Positions 56,115 through 63,760 of a stretch of 64,000 nucleotides of DNA are shown one piece after another. This DNA comes from Arthrobacter pascens. Lineage in GTDB: Bacteria > Actinomycetota > Actinomycetes > Actinomycetales > Micrococcaceae. The DNA lies in contig NZ_JAUSWY010000001.1 in the NCBI RefSeq assembly GCF_030815585.1, forward strand, positions 2,232,001 to 2,296,000, written 5' to 3'. The translations under genes and the position numbers were made by a program. Position 1 is the stretch's first letter, and each line of letters starts with the position of its first letter. The notes below the pieces were generated by a model. That model did not search any database. It saw only the letters and a list, made by a program, of their open reading frames with translations, and was not told the DNA's origin.

Positions 56115-56469
56115 CACTACATTCCATTCACTCGAGATACCTGAAGTTAAGATTCCTTGAGGCGCGGGCGCCGGTATGTCATCTTGGATTCCATCGGCGC
56201 AGCTTGTCCTCCGATCTCGTCACCAATTAAGACCGGACAGCCCTCAAACTTGTGACAGAAGAAACGACAGCTCGTTCTGAGAAGTTGATGACGATGCAGC
56301 AAGTAGAGTCTCCAGCAGGCGATGGGCATATCAACTGCCACCGACGGGATCTGCGGCCGACATATGGCTCGATATCGGCCGTGAAGTAGGACGAGTTCAA
56401 ACAGATGCGAGAACCCGTCCATAGGCGTTTTGCCATGCTTTCGCAGATCAGGCGTTGCTTCGGCCAGCG
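56115..56469. other. Spacer, no gene recognised
   Basis: Minus-strand frames here (56147-56518 and 56227-56589) show no family likeness. Confidence 0.4.
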
Positions 56470-56640
56470 GCAGTGCCCTCGCGCGTCGTCCGCGAGCAAG
56501 GACTCGAGGTGGAAACAAGCCGTGACGCGGTCAATTTGGCACGCAGTGGACACCCCAAAGCCGTCGAGCTCGTCCGGGAATCGGGGCAACTACACGGCGA
56601 GGTTCTTGCCACCGCCGTCAGTCCCCCAGTCCTGCTAAAA
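56470..56640 (+). pseudogene. ROK-family protein fragment
   Basis: The frame reads VETSRDAVNLARSGHPKAVELVRESGQLHGEVLATAVS, the helical segment that precedes the final strand of ROK sugar kinases/repressors. Nothing before or after it belongs to a ROK protein. Remnant. Confidence 0.6.
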
Positions 56641-56898
56641 AATGTCAGCGCTGTCATCCGTAATGAACGTTCTCATAATCGGCTCTTCGTTGAGGAAAGC
56701 TTCGTGCTGACTCATCCAGGCATCGGGCCGCTCTGGTGGTTAGGACATTGCTCCGATGAAATTCGGCCATCACCCTCTATCCGGGCTTCGTGCCAGAATG
56801 GTGCAAGACCGTTTGACAGAATCGGCGGTGATGCGATCAATCAATCGCGATGCGTGTCGGGCATAGATGTTGCGCTGGCGGATTTCTTGGAGGAACCG

Positions 56899-57828
56899 AT
56901 GGATAAGCCTCGAATGTTCTTGGGCTCATCAGGGAAGCAGGAGAAATTGCTTCAGGCACTCACTCGCGGTCTGAGTGACGTCGCGCGTGTCGAACCCTGG
57001 ATGACATCCTTCAATCCGGGAACGTCGACACTGGAACGCCTCCTAGAGCTCACCCAAGAGGTCGATTTCGCGGCGTTTGTCTTTGCACAGGACGACTGGA
57101 CGACGGTGAGCCTGTCAGCGTCTTCCGAGCCTCAGTCGGGTCAGGCTTCTCCGCGGGATAACGTTGTGTTCGAGGCCGGCCTTTTCGGCGGCGTGCTCGG
57201 TATGCGCCGAACCTTTATTCTCCATGCAAGCGGGGCGAAGCTTCCGAGCGATCTCCTCGGCCTCACCTGCATCCGCTACGCCGGCTCAATGACAGCGTCC
57301 GAAATGAGAACCATCAACCAGAAAATCCGCAAGGCGATCGAGAACGAGGGTCGCCTTACGCGCATCGAGGGCGCGTGGTGGCACTTCTCCTTGACGGAGC
57401 GCACCGCAAAGGAGCCTGATGCCGTGAGCCTCCTGAAGATTTCGCGTGATCGCAACGGCGCGCTGGAACTGACGGGCCGCGCGTGGCGAGAGGATGGAAG
57501 TCTGTCAGCAAGATACTGGAGCGAGGCGGTGAAGGAGAAGGAAGGGTCCACAGGCGTGTTCTTCTATTGGAAGGGCGAGCGGCCGTTGGATCCCAACGCG
57601 CCGCAGCTTGAGGGAGTAGGCGAGATTCGGCTGGAAGCCGATGACCGCGCATCCGGGTACTTCACGACTCGCGCTGATACAGATCCGCATGTGAATGCGC
57701 GGACAGCTGGTGTCTGGTGGCGCGCCGACCCGGACGACATGGGCATTATGGACGGTCGCGACGATCAAAGGCGCGCGGAGCTCATTGCCGAGCGGCTGAA
57801 GCAATGGAAGTCCGTCAGGAGCGCCTGA
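56899..57828 (+). CDS. TIR-like nucleotide-binding domain fused to a beta-strand-rich C-terminal domain; probable defence effector
   Basis: 309 residues from ATG 56899 with GGAGG 6 nt upstream; the frame is open to 56455 but that part includes the ROK scrap. Residues 4-127 are a TIR-like (PF10137-type) domain: RMFLGSSGKQEKLLQAL, DFAAFVFAQDD, and the putative catalytic Glu92 in RDNVVFEAGLFGGVLGM. Residues ~155-300 are rich in aromatic strands: GAWWHFS, LELTGRAW, TGVFFYWKGERP, GEIRLE, and ASGYFTTRAD near 255. This recalls the beta-barrel sensor of CBASS Cap15-type effectors. It probably cleaves NAD when triggered. No cyclase gene is adjacent. Confidence 0.7.
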   Translation: MDKPRMFLGSSGKQEKLLQALTRGLSDVARVEPWMTSFNPGTSTLERLLELTQEVDFAAFVFAQDDWTTVSLSASSEPQSGQASPRDNVVFEAGLFGGVLGMRRTFILHASGAKLPSDLLGLTCIRYAGSMTASEMRTINQKIRKAIENEGRLTRIEGAWWHFSLTERTAKEPDAVSLLKISRDRNGALELTGRAWREDGSLSARYWSEAVKEKEGSTGVFFYWKGERPLDPNAPQLEGVGEIRLEADDRASGYFTTRADTDPHVNARTAGVWWRADPDDMGIMDGRDDQRRAELIAERLKQWKSVRSA

Positions 57829-57880
57829 TCGGCCCTGAAAAGCGCCGGACGGTGAATGGCGGCGCCTGGGTGAAGCACGC

Positions 57881-58306
57881 TTGCCGTTGCCGAGGGTGAC
57901 GCCACCCTCCGAGCCACAGGAACCAGGGCAGCCTAAACCCCACGCGGCAACCTTCGCAGCACTGACCGGCGCTTTGGCCGAGCGCGGAATGTCCATCCGT
58001 GACGGGTTATTCGTCGGAGACAATACCGTTTCACAGTACGACGGCGACCCCCTGGACGGCCCGACACTGCCCTTGGCAGCAACCCAGTCCAGCCAGATCA
58101 ATGCCGAATTCATCTACCGCGGCAACACCATCGCACCATCAAACCGAGTCACCCTGCCCACCTCGGCAAAAGAAACCAAAGCCGCAGACGCCGTCGATGA
58201 CCGCGTGAAGACAATTCACAGGATGAACCCGGGCGAGGCCCTCGAGCAAGCCAGGACGCTCCGGGACAGCATCCAGCGACGAGACCAGATCCTGACCACG
58301 CCATGA
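57881..58306 (+). CDS. Unknown protein, paralogue of the one at 18882-19226, beside module D
   Basis: 141 residues from TTG 57881, the fuller of the two copies, with an extra N-terminal FAALTGALAERGMSIRDGLFVGDNTV. The shared blocks are YDGDPLDGPTLPLAATQSSQIN, IYRGNTI, SNRVTLP and AVDDRVKTIHRMNPGEALEQAR. The C-terminus is helical. Family unknown; its place beside module D mirrors module B, so it may be encoded by the integrated element itself. The start is uncertain. Confidence 0.5.
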   Translation: MPLPRVTPPSEPQEPGQPKPHAATFAALTGALAERGMSIRDGLFVGDNTVSQYDGDPLDGPTLPLAATQSSQINAEFIYRGNTIAPSNRVTLPTSAKETKAADAVDDRVKTIHRMNPGEALEQARTLRDSIQRRDQILTTP

Positions 58307-58456
58307 AGGCGATTGCAAAGTAGAGAAGACTTTCACAGCCGGCACCGGTCATGTCGCCCTCACCGTGAACGACAATGAAGAGACAACACACCAAAAGCAT
58401 CGACCAAGTAGGCCAAGTAGGCAAGGAGCACGCCGGCCACAGCAACGGCCACCAAC

Positions 58457-58480
58457 AAAAAAGGCCCCCGGGGGGCCCCT
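58457..58480 (-). terminator. Intrinsic terminator beyond module D
   Basis: GC stem (GGCCCCC/GGGGGCC) followed by TTTTTT on the minus strand; counterpart of 19353-19380. Confidence 0.8.
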
Positions 58481-58499
58481 ACAACACATTTGGTGCACA

Positions 58500-58668
58500 C
58501 TCAGAGGCTCGCAAGCCCCTGAACAGGGAAAACACGTGCCCGAGGTGGGACTCGAACTGCATTCCAGCCCTTGCAAACACTGGGAACTCCCGGAAACCTC
58601 CCCAATCCGGTCCAGTCCGGCCGATATACGACCCAGTCCGACGCCCACGGTGTGCACATTGTGCACAC
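58500..58668 (-). repeat. Repeat module D: dyad, core, tRNA 3'-end sequence, hairpin
   Basis: Dyad 58650-58668, tRNA 3'-end sequence 58537-58556, hairpin CAGGGGC/GCCTCTG at 58501-58521. Spacing is identical to A-C. The core hairpin is GGTCG-TATAT-CGGCC, with a G-U pair where B and C have G-C. The flank matches module B for ~200 bp further, through the terminator. Confidence 0.85.
58650..58668. promoter_or_regulatory. 19-nt dyad of module D
   Basis: GTGTGCACA-T-TGTGCACAC; only the centre base differs. Confidence 0.8.
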
Positions 58669-58743
58669 CCGCGTTTTGGCTTCCTAGTCGGACCTAACGG
58701 AGGACCATGTGCCGGGAAATCAATGAAGCAGAGTCCCGCAGTT

Positions 58744-58960
58744 CAACAGTGCCAGCCGCTTCTCCCCCCACTAGATCGAAGCCCTCATCGCTCATTGACG
58801 GCAACAAACGCACTACCCGGACGCTGACGGTTGCGCTGTGGATCACAGGGGTACCGCCACGACTTTACGACCGCCGTCATGCCCAACTCAGGATGGGCTT
58901 CACTGCGCATGCCGGTTAACGCAAGGCAGAGGCAAGCAATCCCACGTCTCCTAGTGCCAT
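58744..58960 (+). pseudogene. Doc/Fic-type toxin remnant, frameshifted
   Basis: One frame reads PSSLIDGNKRTTRTLTVALWI, the Doc motif H-P-L-I-D-G-N-K-R-T with the catalytic histidine position changed to serine. The next frame continues GYRHDFTTAV, the usual sequence after LLWING in Doc proteins. The N-terminal half is missing. Doc toxins phosphorylate EF-Tu; this copy cannot work. Confidence 0.65.
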
Positions 58961-59042
58961 GCTTCGCCAAGGGGATTCTCGGCGGCTGCCTCCGTTCAGG
59001 TCGGGCAGCCGTACCAAGTTTCCGGCTTGCCAGGTCCTGGGA

Positions 59043-60032
59043 TTAGCTTTTGGACCGTCGACGCTTTGTCATCCCGGTTTCGACTGCTCTCGACCGTTCA
59101 GCGAGCCAAAGTAGAAAGTCTGGCTGCGCCAGCAACGTAGAATGTTCCCACTGCTCACATCGATGTCTGACAGCCTGAAAGGTTTCGATGGCTGGCCGAC
59201 CTGCAGCTTCTCTAAGAGCGCCACCGACCTTGCCATTGGCCGACATTCCAATAGAGTTGCGACGTTGCAAATCCGGTTCAACCATGGCAATAGCGTCCAT
59301 GAGGATCTGGTGGTCGGACCTCGGGTCGTCGATGTTTTTTTCAGGTAACGCCAAGGGTTCAACCATCTGATACCAATAGACAGGGAATCCATTGAGCGAG
59401 GCCTCACCATGGGCGAAGCACTCAGATGCCAAGACTTCTACAAGTTTGTCAGCCGGCACGTTGGGCAATCGCGTACCCCGCGTGGGCATAATACGCTGCC
59501 GCTCCCCGTAACTCACGAAGACCCAGCCTGCGAGTAGATAGCGGCGCAGTGCTTGAAGGGCAGCAGCTGTCGTGACCTCGGCTGCGTTGAGCTCGCGCAG
59601 CAGCTGAGACATGTCGTCTCCAGAGCGATCAACTTGGTGTAGCAGCCAGGCGTCCGGCACGAGCAGACACGAAGCGAAAACATCCGCTTCCTCTTCTAGA
59701 GAGAAGGTTGGTAGATCCAAGGCCCCCTCTCCCACCTCGCAGTTGGCACTAGGAAGATGCCACGGAAGCAAAAGATGGCCCAGCTCGTGAGCCATGGTAA
59801 AGCGCTCGCGCAGGAGGTTATCCGTTGCTCGAATGTAGACAGCGATTTTGCGAGGATCACCGGTCAATCCAGTAAGCACTGCATCGACGCGCTCAATTGG
59901 CCAGTCCACTCTCATTAGCTCAGCCCTAGAGCGCAGCAAAGACTCGACGTCAACTGGCGGGGTTAGATCAAAACGTTGAACGATCGTAGACGCCAGACGC
60001 CTAGCGGCGGTCGCCGGTGCTGGTATCGGCAA
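59043..60032 (-). CDS. ImmA/IrrE-family metallopeptidase
   Basis: 329 residues. Zinc site HELGH at 82-86 (RERFTMAHELGHLLLPWH) with the third ligand in SLEEEADVFAS (113-117). The ~170-residue C-terminal part (ALQALRRYL, YWYQMVEPLALPEKN) is not recognised and may sense a signal. Such proteases cut repressors or antitoxins to switch operons. It is third in a tight operon with the small protein (6-bp gap) and the colicin-E3-like toxin. The only start near is TTG 60032, with no strong ribosome binding site. Confidence 0.85.
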   Translation of the reverse strand: MPIPAPATAARRLASTIVQRFDLTPPVDVESLLRSRAELMRVDWPIERVDAVLTGLTGDPRKIAVYIRATDNLLRERFTMAHELGHLLLPWHLPSANCEVGEGALDLPTFSLEEEADVFASCLLVPDAWLLHQVDRSGDDMSQLLRELNAAEVTTAAALQALRRYLLAGWVFVSYGERQRIMPTRGTRLPNVPADKLVEVLASECFAHGEASLNGFPVYWYQMVEPLALPEKNIDDPRSDHQILMDAIAMVEPDLQRRNSIGMSANGKVGGALREAAGRPAIETFQAVRHRCEQWEHSTLLAQPDFLLWLAERSRAVETGMTKRRRSKS

Positions 60033-60038
60033 CGCTAT

Positions 60039-60362
60039 TCAGAGCCGATTTGTCTGGCGAAGCCAGGCGAGCACGGCCATCGCTTCTGCAGAGTCGCTAG
60101 CCCGAGCGGCCAAGGCAAAGTCGTCCCGACTCTGCAGGATCGTTTCTACTGGCTTTCCATACCTGTGCGCAGCAACGATGAAGCGCAGCGATTCGGGGCG
60201 CTCTGCCCACAGTGCGCCCTCTTCGGCACTAAAGCCGAGATAGTCGTCAAGGCTAACGTCATTCGGGGATTCGTGCCACGTCTCCACCCATTCGTCAACG
60301 TCGTCCAGAAGCGCGGTTCCGGAAAGACAAGCCGACACAAACGTCTTAGGACTGTTAGACAT
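60039..60362 (-). CDS. Small acidic protein, probable antitoxin/immunity partner
   Basis: 107 residues. DVDEWVETWHESPND, then SLDDYLGFSAEEGALWAERPESLRFIVAAHRYGKP: a layout (LxxYLG.....LW...P..L..I..AR) I associate with small proteins next to ImmA/IrrE genes and toxins in actinobacteria. Net acidic. ATG 60362 overlaps the toxin's last codons (ATGTCTAA) and has GGAAGGAAG upstream, so it is translationally coupled to the toxin. The role as antitoxin is inferred from position and charge. Confidence 0.7.
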   Translation of the reverse strand: MSNSPKTFVSACLSGTALLDDVDEWVETWHESPNDVSLDDYLGFSAEEGALWAERPESLRFIVAAHRYGKPVETILQSRDDFALAARASDSAEAMAVLAWLRQTNRL

Positions 60363-60585
60363 CGATCTTCCTTCCTGCCACAGCTGGTCCAATGCGTTCA
60401 CCGGTCACAGCGTCAAAGACGCCGATATGGTGGCCACGCCTTGTATAACCCTCAATATGACCATGCAATGCATCCCATTCCCAGAGGCGAGAACCGTCTT
60501 CGTTGCGCCATCGGGCACCTCCGCGTCGGGAGAGCCTAACTTGCGACTCTAGAAAGCCGTTCTCAGGTCTAGGTACAGGTGACAT
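60355..60585 (-). CDS. Stand-alone colicin-E3-type cytotoxic ribonuclease domain
   Basis: 76 residues matching the catalytic domain of colicin E3/cloacin DF13 (Cytotoxic family): RWRNEDGSRLWEWDALHGHIEGY, then GHHIGVFDAVTG and GPAVAGRKIDV. The E3 active-site residues have counterparts: Asp38, His41, Glu45 (D-x-x-H-x-x-x-E) and Arg72. E3 cuts 16S rRNA at the decoding site and stops translation. There is no translocation or receptor domain, so it would act inside the cell as a toxin-antitoxin toxin. First gene of the three-gene operon; the longer frame to 60756 has no support. Confidence 0.78.
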   Translation of the reverse strand: MSPVPRPENGFLESQVRLSRRGGARWRNEDGSRLWEWDALHGHIEGYTRRGHHIGVFDAVTGERIGPAVAGRKIDV

Positions 60586-60635
60586 AGTAAAACGGAGTCC
60601 CCCACGCCAGATATGAGTCTTATACATCCTAATAA

Positions 60636-60649
60636 CTACACCAGTGTAG
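60636..60649. promoter_or_regulatory. Dyad upstream of the toxin operon
   Basis: CTACAC-CA-GTGTAG, 51 nt before the toxin start, overlapping the expected promoter. Candidate autoregulatory operator. Confidence 0.55.
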
Positions 60650-61139
60650 TCCCGCGCGCTGCGCGACACACTCACTAGGTAAAAAACCGGAACGGCTATG
60701 AGGTAGCACGACCTGAATCTGGGACCTTTCGAGTGCGCCCAACGCCTTGACCTCAATCAGACTTTTTCTTTCGCATCAAGGGGAACTCCCCTTTCAATCG
60801 GCGCACCGTTCACCGACGGATGTCCAGTAAGGCAGGGTTGAATGCTAGCCGATGCGCCTGCCTGAATCGCCCGCGTGATCGATCGGAGACGACAGCCACA
60901 TGTCCTAAGGCACCGTCTTAGACAAGCTTATGGCCAGGATTCAATGGCCTAGGGGCTGGCGTCTTTTCATGTTGACCCTAAGTTCGGTTCCCCGGTTGAC
61001 GGTGGATGGCAACAGGCCGAGGTGAATCGAACGGCGTGGCCTCGGGAGTCACGCCGCCAGGATATCGGAGTGCGTCCCCTAGAATTAGGATTCTTCGGCG
61101 TCATGCCAGCACCGGCGCCTAAATGATGGGGGAAGCAGC
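60650..61139. other. Divergent intergenic region
   Basis: ~490 bp between the toxin operon and the kinase gene; no gene recognised. It should hold both promoters. Confidence 0.4.
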
Positions 61140-62222
61140 ATGACATCGAGCCTATCGGCACCAGTTGACCCACTAGTTGGTCTAGACCTTGGCGAGGGGT
61201 GGACCATAACCGCGGCGCTTCCCAAAGCGATCGGCGCGACCGGGGGCAACTTCTCCCTTGGCTATCTAGCTGGCAATGTCGACGGCAGGAAGGGGTTTGT
61301 GAAGGTCATCAACTACGGAGGAATCTTCCGCAGCCCGGACCCAACACGCTTCATGCAGGAGATTACAGAGGCCTACAACTTCGAGCGAGAGCTCGTCCAA
61401 AAGTGCACTTCGCGTCGCCTATCGCGGGTGGTATTGGCCTACCATCACAACAGTCTTCCTGCACCGCCTGCACAGACTTTCCCCATCAGCTTCATCATCT
61501 TCGAACGAGCAGACGGCGATATCAGGGGCCTCCTTGACGACGTTGGAGATCTGGAACTGGCTGTTCGGCTGAGGATGGTCCACAACGCCGCGAGCGGAAT
61601 CGCCCAGCTCCATTCGATTCAGGTGGCACATCAGGACATCAAGCCCAGCAACCTATTGGTCTTCAACCCTCTCCTAGATGTTGGTCGTGCTGCCAAGATC
61701 GGCGATCTCGGCCGAGCGACAGACCAACAAAGGGCAGCGATTCACGATGGGTACAACATCGCGGGGGATCCTTCATATGCCCCTCCCGAGCAGTGCTTTG
61801 GTGATATACCCACTTCCTTTGAGCAACGTCGACTTGCATGCGACATCTATCAACTCGGCAGTCTCCTGACCTTCGTGCTCAGCGACGTAACAATGAACGC
61901 GCTCCTGCACACCTTCCTTGACCCGAGCCATTCACCACGGAACTGGCATGGCTCATATATGGACGCCCTCCCGTACGTCCAGGCTGCGCATGCGACGGCG
62001 TTGGATGAACTTGGAAACAGCTTCCGATATTCGGTCACAGACGACATGAAGAACGAATTGATCAAATTGATTTCGTGCCTTACGGACCCAGATTTGGAAC
62101 AACGCGGGCACCGAGCGAGCCGCAAAGCCAATCAGCCTTATGCTCTGAACCGCATTGTGTCTCAATTGGATCTCCTGGCTCACAAAGCCGAACTCCGCTA
62201 CGCAGGAGCCACGGCAGCATGA
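61140..62222 (+). CDS. Eukaryotic-type Ser/Thr protein kinase, soluble
   Basis: 360 residues. Lys55 (GFVKVIN) fits the ATP-anchoring lysine. The catalytic loop is HQDIKPSNLL (164-173) and the metal loop is GDLG (188-191, DFG changed to DLG); APPEQ at 214-218 is the P+1/APE region. The canonical R before D in HRD is Q, so activation may not need loop phosphorylation. No membrane segment and no PASTA repeats, unlike housekeeping PknB. ATG 61140 has GGGGAAG upstream. The stop overlaps the next gene (ATGA): a two-gene operon. Confidence 0.85.
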   Translation: MTSSLSAPVDPLVGLDLGEGWTITAALPKAIGATGGNFSLGYLAGNVDGRKGFVKVINYGGIFRSPDPTRFMQEITEAYNFERELVQKCTSRRLSRVVLAYHHNSLPAPPAQTFPISFIIFERADGDIRGLLDDVGDLELAVRLRMVHNAASGIAQLHSIQVAHQDIKPSNLLVFNPLLDVGRAAKIGDLGRATDQQRAAIHDGYNIAGDPSYAPPEQCFGDIPTSFEQRRLACDIYQLGSLLTFVLSDVTMNALLHTFLDPSHSPRNWHGSYMDALPYVQAAHATALDELGNSFRYSVTDDMKNELIKLISCLTDPDLEQRGHRASRKANQPYALNRIVSQLDLLAHKAELRYAGATAA

Positions 62223-63760
62223 CGGCATCTCAAGGAATGGAAGAGCGGAATCTCCTGCCACGCTGGCGCCCTTTCAGGGTCTCTGCTTCTCTTGGTGAAC
62301 TTGCCTCCACCTCAGTACCGAGTCAGCCGTCTCAGCACCTCCCAGATATGGAGGCTTTACACGCTTTCAACATGGCCCCGACCCTGCATAGGGCGGCTGA
62401 CGCGCTTGGCCTAGCGTTCAGCCTCGACGACCCTGCGCCCTTCCGCCCAGTCATTGAGTTCATAGAGTCCGCCAAAGCAAGTCCCTTGCTGGCTGCAACA
62501 GCGGCCCAAGTTAGACGACGTTTGGACCAACTTCCCGTCGCAGGCGACGAAACCTGGTTCCGGGCTGACTCTCGCAAAGCGACCGTTGGAGATATCAGAG
62601 AAGAGCTCCGACGCATGCCCCGCAATCCTACGAAGTGGGTTGATCTCGCCCTGGCGCAGACACTCCTAGGTCAACCGGACAAAGCCAGAAGATCCATAGT
62701 GACGGCGTTAGCTCTGGCCCCCGTCAACCGATTCGTTCTGAGGTCGGCCGTTCGTTTCTTCATACATATCGAAGACCCAGAAGCTGCGCAAAACACTTTG
62801 AAGAATGCGAAAGGCTCAGCTGATCCATGGATCCTCGCGGCTGAGATCGCGAGTGACGAAGCTGCTGGGACCGCTCCGTCTTCCATAAAGGAAGCCCTTC
62901 TTGTCCTGTCCTCAGGAAAATTTTCCCCGTGGGCAATCAGTGAGCTCGCCTGTACTGTCGCGCATACAGAGTTCAACGGTGGTCGCGACAAGAGGGCACG
63001 CAAGTTTCTTAATCAAGCTAGCTCGCAACCAACGGAGAATGCTGCTGCGCAGATAGCTTTCGAATCCCAGAGAGGAGGCTTCATTGTAAGACCCGTTAAG
63101 GAGCCAGAACGGAGATTTGAAGCAGAGGCCCTTGAAGCAAGGTGGCAGAAAGACTGGTCCGCCGCAATGGACTCCGGACTCAAATGGCAGAACGACCAAC
63201 CGTTCGCGGTGGAACCGGCAACCTTCCTCTCATATGTAGCAGCGGTTGGCGCAGAACGCTACGACATCGCTGAACAGGCTGCGCGAACTGGCAGGCTTGC
63301 CAATCCTCATGACGCGACGATTGCCAATAACCTGGCCTTCGCCCTGGCCAACCAAGACAAGCATGACGAGGCCCAGGCCATCTTAGCTAATTGTCCGTTT
63401 CCCCAAGATGCGCAGGAAACAGCCGTCTACTCAGCGACCCGCGGCTTGGTGGCATTCAGGGGCGGCTTAGTGGAGGAGGGGCGCAACGGTTACAGTCAAG
63501 CCGTCCGGTCATGCCTCGATCTCGGACTACCGGACAAGGCTGCCCTAGCAGCGAGCTACTGGGCCAGAGAAGAAGTCCGAGCCAAAACGCCAAATGCCAC
63601 TGAAATTATCAATACGGCCGCTAGGCTCGCAGATCTGTTCCCGAACTCCGATGCGGGCGTGGTCCTGGCCAGGCTCTCGGAATCATTTTCAACAAATGGG
63701 GACCAGGCCAGTCATCACCGGTCGACTTTGTTGTCCACTGATTTCCGTCAACGGCCATAG
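62219..63760 (+). CDS. TPR-like repeat protein, partner of the kinase
   Basis: 513 residues, all-helical. Pairs of helices such as WVDLALAQTLLGQPDKARRSIVTALALAPVN, RYDIAEQAARTGRLANPHDATIANNLAFALANQDKHDEAQAILANC, and GRNGYSQAVRSCLDLGLPDKAALAASYWARE fit tetratricopeptide repeats; the first ~150 residues are different and unrecognised. It starts within the kinase stop codon (ATGA), so the two are coupled. Probably a scaffold, sensor or substrate of the kinase. Gene pairs of a kinase and a TPR protein in toxin/defence surroundings suggest an immune role, which is inference. Confidence 0.7.
   Translation: MTASQGMEERNLLPRWRPFRVSASLGELASTSVPSQPSQHLPDMEALHAFNMAPTLHRAADALGLAFSLDDPAPFRPVIEFIESAKASPLLAATAAQVRRRLDQLPVAGDETWFRADSRKATVGDIREELRRMPRNPTKWVDLALAQTLLGQPDKARRSIVTALALAPVNRFVLRSAVRFFIHIEDPEAAQNTLKNAKGSADPWILAAEIASDEAAGTAPSSIKEALLVLSSGKFSPWAISELACTVAHTEFNGGRDKRARKFLNQASSQPTENAAAQIAFESQRGGFIVRPVKEPERRFEAEALEARWQKDWSAAMDSGLKWQNDQPFAVEPATFLSYVAAVGAERYDIAEQAARTGRLANPHDATIANNLAFALANQDKHDEAQAILANCPFPQDAQETAVYSATRGLVAFRGGLVEEGRNGYSQAVRSCLDLGLPDKAALAASYWAREEVRAKTPNATEIINTAARLADLFPNSDAGVVLARLSESFSTNGDQASHHRSTLLSTDFRQRP

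Noticed and set aside
56455..56898. N-terminal extension of the TIR-like protein
   Set aside because: It includes a ROK scrap and no continuous domain; the ATG at 56899 has GGAGG at ideal spacing.
59069..59410. Overlapping minus-strand ORF inside the ImmA/IrrE gene
   Set aside because: Alternate-frame shadow of the protease C-terminal region.
60586..60756. N-terminal extension of the E3-like toxin (translocation domain)
   Set aside because: Only 57 extra residues without domain likeness, overlapping the promoter dyad.
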